Positions 1-6,300 of a stretch of 10,240 nt of DNA are shown piece by piece. The notes below the pieces were generated by a model that saw only the letters and a list, made by a program, of their open reading frames with translations, was not told the origin of the DNA and searched no databases. How positions within the stretch are numbered: position 1 is the stretch's first letter; each line of letters begins with the position of its first letter. This DNA comes from Gammaproteobacteria bacterium (lineage in GTDB: Bacteria > Pseudomonadota > Gammaproteobacteria > SZUA-229): positions 1-10,240 of the forward strand of contig JARFQK010000402.1 of the NCBI GenBank assembly GCA_029287815.1. The letters are read 5' to 3'. Both the position numbers and the translations under genes were made by a program.

Positions 1-141
1 AGTATCATTCAACGCCGCTGGCTGGATGAGGAAAAAGCGACCCTGCATGAACTCGCTAAAGAGTACAAGGTATCGGCAGAACGCATACGTCAGCTCGAGA
101 AGAACGCGCTGAAAAAACTCAGGGTCGCGTTCGTGGCCTGA
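1..141 (+). CDS. rpoH: RNA polymerase sigma-32 factor RpoH, C-terminal end (partial)
   Basis: The window opens inside an open frame that gives 46 residues ending ...ALKKLRVAFVA before TGA at 139-141. The stretch LHELAKEYKVSAERIRQLEK is the region 4.2 helix-turn-helix, which reads the -35 element, and the tail is typical of heat-shock sigma factors of the RpoH family (ERIRQLEKNA-KKLR). RpoH directs RNA polymerase to heat-shock promoters for chaperones and proteases. Only the last sixth or so of the protein is present, so the start, regions 2-3 and any thermosensor mRNA structure lie outside the window. No U-tract terminator follows directly; the next structured DNA is the inverted-repeat element at 200-413. 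RpoD or another group sigma is the alternative, but the extreme C-terminus fits RpoH better. Confidence 0.88.
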   Translation, partial: SIIQRRWLDEEKATLHELAKEYKVSAERIRQLEKNALKKLRVAFVA

Positions 142-199
142 GGGGTATCCACTCGTATCCGAAGCGGCAGGGCCCACAACAACAAGAACCGACGCAATT

Positions 200-413
200 G
201 GACGCAGAGTTCGCGGAGGCGCGGAGAGCGCAGAGGCGCTGAATTGTTGCGTAACCGCGATCGAATGCGCCAGCTTGGGACTGAATACGGGCCAGACAGG
301 GATTGTCACGCATCTGGACCAAAAGCTAATCACGGCATGACCAATAGGCCGCATAGGACAACACAAACACATTTAACCTCTGCGGCCTCTGCGTCTCCGC
401 GCCCTCCGCGTCC
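200..413. repeat. Dispersed inverted-repeat element A (phased CGCRGAG heptamers)
   Basis: This element fills most of the gene-free stretch 142-464 between rpoH and the 3' end of bioC. The left arm (200-237) and right arm (376-413) are imperfect reverse complements. The left arm holds four heptamers of the form CGC(A/G)GAG at 203, 212, 220 and 229. The right arm holds four of the form CTC(T/C)GCG at 378, 387, 395 and 404. The start-to-start distances are 9-8-9 in both arms. The roughly 138-base interior has no convincing ORF. A subterminal stretch at 244-268 (TTGTTGCGTAACC...) resembles stretches in elements B and C of this window. It is probably a non-autonomous, MITE-like or REP-like sequence, and may also act as a transcriptional barrier between the converging rpoH and bioHC units. 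I cannot assign it to a named family. I see nothing in 142-199 or 414-464. Confidence 0.7.
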
Positions 414-464
414 GAATCTTCTCTGCTGGTTCAAGGCTACAAGCACAAGCATAACGCTGGTCCG

Positions 465-1316
465 TCAGCCGAAATCCACTTTAACGCTGCGGTCGTCCCT
501 GCGGCCCGCAGCCGCCTTCCAGGCGTGCCCGTAAACGACCTCGTAAGTCGCGGGTAATTGCCGATCGACGCGAAAGCGTTCGTAGGCCCGGCGCAGATTG
601 GCCAGTGCTGCCGGTGCAGTCAGGCCAGTGCGATGGCCTGGTGCGAGCGTGTTGGCGCCGATCGCGCGCAAGTCCAGCATTAGGCGATCGACACTGGCAT
701 AGTTCACAGTAATCGTCTCTGCCTCCATCACCGGATCGGCAAACCCGGTTTGCAGCATGATATCGCCGACATCGTGCATATCCACGAAATCATTCACGTG
801 AACTGCACTATCGACCTGCTGCCAGCAGGCGCGCAACTCCTTGAGTGTATCTGGCCCGAATGTCGAGAACAGTAATAAGCCACCGGGCTTAAGCACGCGC
901 AGAAGCCCCTCCATCGTGGCCTGCAGGTCATTGCACCATTGCAGCGTCAGACTGGAAAAAATCAGGTCGAACACACCGTCGGCAAATGGCAGGTTTTCAA
1001 TATCGGCGCAGACCAGCGCGGGTTTTCGAAACAGACTTCCACGCTGCAGCGCCTTGGCCAGCATGCGTTCAGAAAGATCGAGCGCGACCAGGCGCGAACC
1101 TCGGTAACGCTGCAATAGCGGACCCACAGCCCCACCGGTGCCGACACCGGCATCCAGAATCATTTGCGGTGCCAGCTTGATATAGTCGAGCTTTTCCAAC
1201 AGGCGGCCACAGACTTCATTTTGTAACACCGCGGCCTGCTCATAGCTCTCGGCCGCCCGATCGAACGCACGCCGGATTTTCCGTTTGCTGATCGACCGCT
1301 GTGTACCCGGTTTCAT
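465..1316 (-). CDS. bioC: Malonyl-[acyl-carrier protein] O-methyltransferase BioC
   Basis: BioC is a cytosolic class I SAM-dependent methyltransferase. It methylates the free carboxyl of malonyl-ACP so that fatty-acid synthase can extend it to pimeloyl-ACP methyl ester, the first committed step toward biotin. The 283-residue product has the Rossmann methyltransferase core. Motif I is ILDAGVGTGG (residues 53-62), followed by an acidic strand end at VALD (77-80) and ADIENLP (104-110). The BioC-typical patches FDRAAESYEQAA (18-29), LTLQWCNDL (123-131) and FSTFGPDTLKELR (150-162) are present. The usual GCGTG of motif I is AGVGTGG here, a tolerated change. It is somewhat longer than E. coli BioC (about 250 residues). 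The ATG overlaps the bioH stop by 4 bases (1313-1316), so translation is probably coupled. No bioD follows; downstream are element A and rpoH. Confidence 0.92.
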   Translation of the reverse strand: MKPGTQRSISKRKIRRAFDRAAESYEQAAVLQNEVCGRLLEKLDYIKLAPQMILDAGVGTGGAVGPLLQRYRGSRLVALDLSERMLAKALQRGSLFRKPALVCADIENLPFADGVFDLIFSSLTLQWCNDLQATMEGLLRVLKPGGLLLFSTFGPDTLKELRACWQQVDSAVHVNDFVDMHDVGDIMLQTGFADPVMEAETITVNYASVDRLMLDLRAIGANTLAPGHRTGLTAPAALANLRRAYERFRVDRQLPATYEVVYGHAWKAAAGRRDDRSVKVDFG

Positions 1317-2056
1317 CGTATTCGTTCGGCCGCCCGAAGTAGTATTTGCACCGTGCGGTCAGCATCGGAAAGCATTGGTGCATGACCAGCGCCGTTAATG
1401 ACGTGGATATCCCCTCGGCTCGCTGTCTGACTCAGAACACCAGCCAAACCAATCGGAACCAATCGGTCTTTGTCCCCCAACAGCCAGCTGATACCACAAT
1501 CCAGCTGCCGCGTAGTTCGCCTGAGATCGGTCTCCGCCAATATCTTGAGCCCGGCGAGCAAGGCGTTCAAGCTGGGAAGCCCGGCCTGATCGACGGCCTG
1601 CTGCAGCAGCCGCATGGTTTGCCTGGCGTTATCAGTGCCCTGTACTTGCAAGGCCAGGAAGCGCCGTATCGTTTTGCGGACATCCTGCTGCAGAGATTCT
1701 GCAAATTGCTCGAAGACATCGACGGCGATCGCACAGTGCCAATCATCGGTTCGGACAAATCGAGGACTGGTCGCGATCTGAAACAGCCCCGCTACCTTGT
1801 CCGGATAACGCTGCGCCAGGCGCAGCGCAACCAGGCCGCCCAGCGACCAACCAACCAGCAGTGACGGACCTGGAGCGAAAGCGGCGACGTGATCGACATA
1901 GTCATCCAGGGAATCGGCGGCCGCATCAACACAATCCCCGTACCCCGGCAAGTCGACACAGATCGGATTGAAACCGTCGGGCAAGCGTTGAAGGCACGTC
2001 CGCCAGACCACGCGACTCATCGCCCAACCGTGAATGAACACGCAATCGATCATCAC
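1313..2056 (-). CDS. bioH: Pimeloyl-[acyl-carrier protein] methyl ester esterase BioH
   Basis: BioH is an alpha/beta-hydrolase of the cytosol. It removes the methyl group that BioC added, releasing pimeloyl-ACP for BioF. The 247-residue product shows the oxyanion-hole motif HGW (residues 9-11), the nucleophile elbow GWSLGG with Ser71, LLGDKDRLVP with the likely catalytic Asp197, and GAGH with His225. Spacing and length match BioH. The frame opens with GTG at 2056-2054 immediately followed by ATG at 2053-2051. The ATG sits 8 bases after a CAGG and may be the real start; the products differ by one residue. The N-terminus begins almost at the first beta strand, as in short BioH forms. The gene is directly upstream of bioC with a 4-base overlap, which supports BioH over a generic hydrolase. 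No bioF is upstream; plsY is divergent instead. Confidence 0.88.
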   Translation of the reverse strand: MMIDCVFIHGWAMSRVVWRTCLQRLPDGFNPICVDLPGYGDCVDAAADSLDDYVDHVAAFAPGPSLLVGWSLGGLVALRLAQRYPDKVAGLFQIATSPRFVRTDDWHCAIAVDVFEQFAESLQQDVRKTIRRFLALQVQGTDNARQTMRLLQQAVDQAGLPSLNALLAGLKILAETDLRRTTRQLDCGISWLLGDKDRLVPIGLAGVLSQTASRGDIHVINGAGHAPMLSDADRTVQILLRAAERIR

Positions 2057-2325
2057 GAAAGCCTGTCTCTCCGCACGAGGGCGGACGTGCAGAGTCTTGA
2101 ATTCGAGACTGTCTCTGTCACCTGGGGGTCAATCAACGAATTCCGTCGCGCAAATAGTCTGGCCTTTTTGAGCACATTTCTGAAGTCCTTACTTACCTCT
2201 TTGGCCGAGGGCAAATTAACGGTTTCATAAAGCCCAAAACTCAAATCCCTGGTGCAATACTCAAGATAGCTGTTGTAAGCTTGCCAACTCAACCGCGATA
2301 GGTACGCCTGGATGTTGAATTCAGC
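2057..2325. other. Divergent spacer between bioH and plsY
   Basis: These 269 bases must carry the start signals for bioHC (leftward) and plsY (rightward). The stretch is more AT-rich than the flanking genes. I could not find a convincing -35/-10 pair. Small palindromes occur near the bioH end: GCACG...CGTGC around 2075-2092 and GAGACTGTCTC at 2105-2115. The minus strand has no stop through the whole spacer in one frame, which ends at a TGA (2055-2053) overlapping the bioH start as GTGATG. A reading from a TTG at 2292 would give about 79 residues. It has no recognisable motif and no clear ribosome site, so I do not call it a gene. I also see no paired BirA-type operator. Confidence 0.5.
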
Positions 2326-2937
2326 ATGAATTTTGAGCTTCACTATGTATTCTATGCGCTGGCAGGCTATCTGGTCGGCTCGATTTCGACGGCGATCCTG
2401 ACCTGCAAGCTGATGGGACTGCCTGATCCACGCAGCGTCGGCTCTCGCAATCCCGGTGCAACCAATGTCCTCAGACACGGCGGCAAGAAAGCCGCCATTA
2501 TTACCCTTCTCGGCGACATGTTAAAGGGCCTGGTTCCAGTCTCCGCAGTCACGGCTCTGAACCCGGCGCCTGCAGCGATCGCGGTCGCCGGGCTGGGCGC
2601 CTTCCTGGGCCATATCTATCCAGTCTATTACCGCTTCAAAGGCGGCAAGGGCGTCGCGACCTATTTCGGTGTGTTGGTCGGCTTCAACTGGATGGCTGGA
2701 CTGGCCGCGATGCTGATCTGGTTATTGACCGCCGCGGTAACGAGACTCTCTTCGTTGTCAGCGCTGGTCTCGGCATTGCTCGCCCCGTTCGCACTTTGGC
2801 AGCTCAGCCGACTGCCGGAGCTCAGCGTGACCCTGGCCATGATGTCACTGCTACTTTATTGGCGCCATCGAAGCAATATCAGGAATATTATCGAGCAGAA
2901 GGAGCATAAAATCGGCGTAAAGAAAGAGCTGGAATAA
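2326..2937 (+). CDS. plsY: Acyl phosphate:glycerol-3-phosphate acyltransferase PlsY
   Basis: PlsY is an inner-membrane enzyme that transfers the acyl group from acyl-phosphate (made by PlsX) to glycerol 3-phosphate, giving lysophosphatidic acid, the first step of phospholipid synthesis. The 203-residue product is the usual length. It has hydrophobic segments at about residues 7-28, 54-76, 80-100, 112-136 and 140-178. The three conserved cytoplasmic motifs are visible: GSRNPGATNVLR (39-50), GHIYPVYYRFKGGKGVAT (95-112, with the glycine-rich phosphate-binding stretch) and YWRHRSNIRNII (178-189). The start is ATG 2326, which opens straight into the first membrane helix; no strong Shine-Dalgarno precedes it. 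The gene is transcribed away from bioH and converges on tsaD, with only 5 bases between the two stop codons. plsY beside tsaD is common in proteobacteria. Confidence 0.95.
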   Translation: MNFELHYVFYALAGYLVGSISTAILTCKLMGLPDPRSVGSRNPGATNVLRHGGKKAAIITLLGDMLKGLVPVSAVTALNPAPAAIAVAGLGAFLGHIYPVYYRFKGGKGVATYFGVLVGFNWMAGLAAMLIWLLTAAVTRLSSLSALVSALLAPFALWQLSRLPELSVTLAMMSLLLYWRHRSNIRNIIEQKEHKIGVKKELE

Positions 2938-2942
2938 ACCGA

Positions 2943-3974
2943 TCATCGCGATAGCGGCAACAGTTCCTCCATCGGCCAGCGTGCTCTGGCGTCGATGTCC
3001 AGCGGCTGAAATTGTCCGGCTTGAAGTCTCAGGCAACCCGCAAACGCAATCATCGCACCATTATCGGTACAATACTCGAGACGCGGGAAGCTAACCGAGA
3101 ACCGGTGCTTCTTCGCCAGCTGGTGCAAACGCTGGCGCAGATGCTGGTTGGCACCGACACCGCCGGCCACGATCAGACGCGGGCTGCCGGTCTGTTCAAG
3201 AGCGCGCCGGCATTTGATCGACAAGGTGTCGACAACAGCTTCCTCAAACGCAAGGGCGATATCGGCGCGCAGCTGATCCTTGTCTTGCGTGCGCCGCTGA
3301 TTAGCCTCCCAGGTGTTCAATGCATAGGTTTTCAAGCCACTGAAACTGAAGTCCAGACCCGGACGGTCGGTCATCGGTCGCGGAAACCGAAAAACGCCGC
3401 GACGGCCGCTGGCGGCCAGCTTGGCCAGCACCGGTCCACCTGGATACCCAAGCCCCATCATCTTGGCGGTCTTATCGAACGCCTCACCCGCCGCATCATC
3501 CAGACTCTGCCCGATCAGCTGATAATGACCGATCTCGGACACATCGGCCAGAAGCGTATGGCCGCCGGAAACCAACAATGCAACGAAGGGGAATTCTGGC
3601 GCCTCTGCTTCCAGTAATGGGGCCAACAAATGCCCCTCCATATGGTGCACTTCCACCGCTGGAATGCCAAGCGCCCATGCCAGGCTGCGGGCGACCGCCG
3701 CCCCTGACATCAACGCACCGATCAAACCCGGGCCAGCAGTGTAGGCGATACCGTCGAGCGCGTGTTTATCGACGCCCGATCGCTGCAATACCTCCGCGGC
3801 CAGCGGCACCAGGAAACGGATATGATCGCGCGATGCCAGCTCCGGCACCACACCCCCGTATTCAGCGTGCACCGCGACCTGACTGTGCAAGACATCAGCG
3901 AGCAGCCCCCGCTCGCTGTCGAACACTGCCAGGCCTGTCTCGTCACAGGAAGTTTCAATGCCAAGTACAATCAT
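2943..3974 (-). CDS. tsaD: tRNA N6-adenosine threonylcarbamoyltransferase TsaD
   Basis: TsaD is the catalytic subunit of the bacterial t6A complex with TsaB and TsaE. It moves the threonylcarbamoyl group from the adenylate made by TsaC onto A37 of ANN-decoding tRNAs. The 343-residue protein begins MIVLGIETSCDETG, the ASKHA-fold nucleotide-binding start of the family. The metal-binding HxxxH is at His111-His115 (HHMEGH), followed by LLVSGGHT (133-140) and, later, GLDFSFSGLKT and IVAGGVGANQHLR. The C-terminal CTDNGAMIAFAG supplies the conserved Asp-Asn region. All key residues seem intact. The start is ATG 3974. The gene is divergent from rpsU, the standard gammaproteobacterial arrangement. The near-palindromic AT-rich box at 4024-4036 lies upstream of both genes and might serve both. 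Confidence 0.96.
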   Translation of the reverse strand: MIVLGIETSCDETGLAVFDSERGLLADVLHSQVAVHAEYGGVVPELASRDHIRFLVPLAAEVLQRSGVDKHALDGIAYTAGPGLIGALMSGAAVARSLAWALGIPAVEVHHMEGHLLAPLLEAEAPEFPFVALLVSGGHTLLADVSEIGHYQLIGQSLDDAAGEAFDKTAKMMGLGYPGGPVLAKLAASGRRGVFRFPRPMTDRPGLDFSFSGLKTYALNTWEANQRRTQDKDQLRADIALAFEEAVVDTLSIKCRRALEQTGSPRLIVAGGVGANQHLRQRLHQLAKKHRFSVSFPRLEYCTDNGAMIAFAGCLRLQAGQFQPLDIDARARWPMEELLPLSR

Positions 3975-4004
3975 TGTCGAACACCGGCTATCTGACCCGA
4001 AGTA

Positions 4005-4064
4005 ATGTCACATCGCGTGAAGTGGTATATAATACCGTGCTGATCGCGACTGTTGCGAGCAACA
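4005..4064 (+). promoter_or_regulatory. Likely sigma-70 promoter and leader hairpin of rpsU-yqeY
   Basis: A perfect -10 TATAAT lies at 4028-4033, with a 17-base spacer from ATGTCA at 4005-4010, a 4/6 match to TTGACA. The expected transcript starts near 4040 and leaves a leader of about 70 bases before the rpsU ATG at 4113. The leader has a small hairpin at 4051-4064 (TGTTG, loop CGAG, CAACA). The ribosome site CAGGAA (4098-4103) is 9 bases before the ATG. The -10 sits inside the near-palindrome GGTATATAATACC (4024-4036), whose reverse strand reads GGTATTATATACC, so it may also give a -10 for tsaD. The rightward promoter is well supported by sequence; leftward use and any regulatory role of the hairpin are inference. 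Confidence 0.6.
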
Positions 4065-4112
4065 ACGCGTATTTGACAAAGTCCAATCACGGCAATTCAG
4101 GAACTGTATTTT

Positions 4113-4343
4113 ATGCCAGCCATTCGAGTAAAAGAAAACGAGCCCTTCGACGTTGCTTTGCGTCGTTTCAAGCGCTCTTGTGAAAAAGCCGGAGTACTGA
4201 CCGAGGTACGTCGGCGCGAAGCCTACGAGAAACCAACCGCCGAACGCAAGCGCAAAGCCGCCGCAGCGGTCAAGCGACACTTGAAGAAACTGTCGAAAGA
4301 ACGCGGCCGGATGGCGCGCTCCCCTCACCAGCGCAGACGCTAG
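4113..4343 (+). CDS. rpsU: 30S ribosomal protein S21
   Basis: S21 is a small basic protein of the 30S platform near the 3' end of 16S rRNA. In gammaproteobacteria it helps initiation on natural mRNAs. The 76-residue product starts MPAIRVKENEPFDVALRRFK, which is the S21 signature, continues with CEKAGVLTEVRRREAYEKPT, and ends in a lysine- and arginine-rich helix. It is a few residues longer than the 71-residue E. coli protein, with a basic tail ...RSPHQRRR. The ATG at 4113 is preceded by CAGGAA with 9-base spacing. The stop (4341-4343) lies 12 bases before yqeY, so the two are almost certainly cotranscribed. The gene is divergent from tsaD, as in E. coli. Confidence 0.97.
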   Translation: MPAIRVKENEPFDVALRRFKRSCEKAGVLTEVRRREAYEKPTAERKRKAAAAVKRHLKKLSKERGRMARSPHQRRR

Positions 4344-4355
4344 AGTTAGGCAACG

Positions 4356-4808
4356 ATGAGTAACAGCGCCCTGAAAGCACAAATCCAGGACGCGATGAAG
4401 GCCGCTATGAAAAGCGGCGACAAGCAACGTTTGGCGGTGATCCGCCTGGTCATGTCTGCTGTAAAACAGGTTGAGGTCGATGAGCGCATCGAACTCGATG
4501 ACAGTCGTGTTCTCAGTGTGCTCGACAAGATGGTCAAACAACGTCGCGAATCCATCAGCCAGTTTCAGAATGGCGGACGCGATGATCTGGTCGAGAAGGA
4601 AAAGGCAGAAATCGACGTCATAGCCGAGTTTCTGCCTCAGCCCCTTTCGGACAATGAAATCGAATCCATCATTCATTCGGCAATCGACCAAACCGGAGCC
4701 GCATCGATGAAAGACATGGGCAAGGTGATGGGTATCGTCAAACCACAGATTACCGGTCGGGCTGATGTCGGCAAGGTCAGCGGAAAGATAAAAGCCCTGC
4801 TCGCGTGA
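4356..4808 (+). CDS. yqeY: GatB/YqeY domain-containing protein
   Basis: This is a 150-residue stand-alone YqeY protein, about the usual length. The family shares its helical fold with the tail domain of GatB and GatE, the tRNA-dependent amidotransferase subunits, and is thought to contact tRNA. No enzymatic activity is established, so the precise role is unknown. Visible features are the N-terminal helical half (ALKAQIQDAMKAAMKSGD, then KQRLAVIRLVMSAVKQ), the conserved EKAEIDVIAEFLPQPLSDNEI, and the C-terminal KDMGKVMGIVKPQITGRADV, where KxMGxVM and the G-AD turn are the family hallmark. The ATG at 4356 follows TTAGG (4346-4350) with a 5-base gap. rpsU is 12 bases upstream, the conserved rpsU-yqeY pair. 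In many gammaproteobacteria dnaG comes next; here it is hemE. Confidence 0.93.
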   Translation: MSNSALKAQIQDAMKAAMKSGDKQRLAVIRLVMSAVKQVEVDERIELDDSRVLSVLDKMVKQRRESISQFQNGGRDDLVEKEKAEIDVIAEFLPQPLSDNEIESIIHSAIDQTGAASMKDMGKVMGIVKPQITGRADVGKVSGKIKALLA

Positions 4809-4900
4809 CGCAGGTTTCAGGGCCAGCGCTGATATTCTGGGCGGCAACTCTGATGTAGACTTCGGCGTTGATCTAAAAACTTCTATAGAACCGCTTTACC

Positions 4901-5965
4901 ATGGCCAAGCTCAAGAACGATCGACTGATTCGGGCGCTGCTGCGCCAACCGGTAGACAAGACACCGATCTGGATAATGCGCCAGGCCGGTCGCTATCTGC
5001 CCGAATACCGCGAGGTCCGTGCCCAGGCCGGTGATTTCATGACCTTGTGCAGTACCCCCGAACTCGCCTGCGAAGTCACGTTGCAGCCGCTGCGCAGGTT
5101 TGATCTGGATGCCGCTATTCTGTTTTCAGATATATTGACCATCCCGGATGCGATGGGACTCGGCCTTTATTTTGTCGAGGGCGAGGGTCCTAAATTTAGA
5201 GAGGTCATTAGCAACCGCCGGGATGTCACAAAGATCGGGGTGCCTGATCCGGAGCAGGACTTGGGCTATGTCATGGATGCGGTCCGACTGATCCGAGCAG
5301 AACTCGACGACAAGGTTCCGTTGATCGGCTTTTGCGGCAGCCCTTGGACACTCGCAACCTATATGGTCGAGGGCGGCAGCAGCCGTGACTTTTACAAAAT
5401 AAAATCGATGCTGTTTGCTGACGGTGATAGCGCCCATCAGCTGCTGACCAAACTTACTGAGTCGGTCACAGCTTACCTGAACGCACAGATCGAAGCCGGA
5501 GCCCAAGCGGTCATGGTATTTGACAGTTGGGGTGGCGCGTTGACCACGCGTCACTATCGGGAGTTTTCACTGGCCTATATGCAGCAAATCGTTGACCAGC
5601 TCATTCGGGAAAAACACGGCCGAAAGATACCGGTGATCCTTTTCACCAAGGGCGGCGGCCTTTGGCTACCCGAAATGGCCGCTTCGGGCTGCGATGCGGT
5701 TGGGTTGGATTGGTCGGTCAACCTGGCGCAGGCCAAGGCGCAAATCGGCGACAAGGTCGCACTGCAGGGCAACATGGATCCCGCAGTCATGGCGACTACC
5801 CCTCAGGCCATCCAGCAGGAGGCCGAAAATGTTCTCGCGGACTTCGGCAACGGCAGCGGGCATGTATTCAACCTGGGCCACGGCATCACCCCAAACATCG
5901 ACCCCGACAACGTTGCCGCATTGGTCGATGCGGTACACGAGAGGAGCGTCCAATACCATCAGTGA
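4901..5965 (+). CDS. hemE: Uroporphyrinogen decarboxylase
   Basis: HemE is a cytosolic (beta/alpha)8-barrel enzyme. It removes the four acetate carboxyls of uroporphyrinogen III to give coproporphyrinogen III in heme synthesis, without a cofactor. The 354-residue product is full length. Signature 1 is PIWIMRQAGRYLPEYRE (residues 22-38), with the substrate-contacting Arg27 and Arg31. The catalytic-type Asp is Asp77 in LFSDILTIPDAMG, and signature 2 is GFCGSPWTLATYMVEGG (143-159) with Tyr154. The late HGITPN loop has the conserved His. No residue looks missing. The 92-base gap after yqeY contains AT-rich TCTATAGAA at 4882-4890, close to the ATG, but no convincing promoter pair and no clear Shine-Dalgarno, so the gene may be read through from rpsU-yqeY. 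Element B follows 34 bases after the stop. Confidence 0.96.
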   Translation: MAKLKNDRLIRALLRQPVDKTPIWIMRQAGRYLPEYREVRAQAGDFMTLCSTPELACEVTLQPLRRFDLDAAILFSDILTIPDAMGLGLYFVEGEGPKFREVISNRRDVTKIGVPDPEQDLGYVMDAVRLIRAELDDKVPLIGFCGSPWTLATYMVEGGSSRDFYKIKSMLFADGDSAHQLLTKLTESVTAYLNAQIEAGAQAVMVFDSWGGALTTRHYREFSLAYMQQIVDQLIREKHGRKIPVILFTKGGGLWLPEMAASGCDAVGLDWSVNLAQAKAQIGDKVALQGNMDPAVMATTPQAIQQEAENVLADFGNGSGHVFNLGHGITPNIDPDNVAALVDAVHERSVQYHQ

Positions 5966-5999
5966 CAGGACAGTGCTATCGCAACCACGCGCACGTTAG

Positions 6000-6294
6000 T
6001 TTCACCGCAAAGACGCAAAGATCGCAAAGTGGTTTTGGTTTTTGGTTCTGGTGCCAGCAGGGAAGCCCGGTGTCAACGGCTATCGTCTGCTCTTGGCCCA
6101 CATTTCTCACCACGGGCGTAAAAGACTGATTAGGCATTTGCCCTTTAGACACGGCTCGGATGATCAAGAATTCAGAATGTTATTCAAGCATGCGGATCAC
6201 AGATCAGGCTGGTCTTCGTGATCGTGATCGGAAATGCGGGTTACGCGACAACCAAAAAAATCCCCTTTGCGGCCTTTGCGTCTTTGCGGTGAAA
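6000..6294. repeat. Dispersed inverted-repeat element B (phased CGCAAAG heptamers)
   Basis: This element fills the 335-base gap between hemE and the patatin gene. The arms at 6000-6020 and 6274-6294 are perfect 21-base reverse complements, and the match continues with further near-identical bases inward. The left arm contains CGCAAAG at 6006, 6014 and 6023. The right arm contains CTTTGCG at 6265, 6274 and 6282. The distances (8-9 and 9-8) are mirror images. The 250-base interior has no convincing gene. It includes CATTTCTCACCA at 6101-6112, shared with the repeat island at 8764-8775, and a subterminal ATGCGGGTTACGCGACAACC at 6233-6252. The reverse complement of that stretch resembles sites in elements A and C. 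No target-site duplication is evident. The right arm ends 6 bases before the patatin ATG. The sequence is probably a non-autonomous mobile or REP-like element; its family is not named here. Confidence 0.78.
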
Positions 6295-6300
6295 TCCAAT

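Noticed and set aside
200..413. CRISPR-like appearance of repeated short units
   Set aside because: The units are 7-base motifs 8-9 bases apart arranged as inverted arms, without constant repeats and unique spacers, and no cas gene is present.
1346..1864. A 172-residue plus-strand frame
   Set aside because: It is antisense to bioH, whose catalytic triad and coupling to bioC are clear.
2270..2300. Possible BirA operator (TTGTAAGC) in the bioH-plsY spacer
   Set aside because: Only one half resembles the TTGTAAACC half-site and no matching inverted half is found at the required distance.
4008..4847. A 279-residue minus-strand frame opposite rpsU and yqeY
   Set aside because: It lies antisense to two clearly identified conserved genes and their promoter; it is a coding shadow.
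4868..4889. Possible hemE promoter (TTGATC with TATAGA)
   Set aside because: The spacing is about 10 bases instead of 16-18 and the -10-like box lies too near the ATG; support is too weak to annotate.
6160..6300. Upstream start of the patatin protein at 6160
   Set aside because: The extra 47 codons are repeat B sequence and would bury the signal peptide that starts at 6301.
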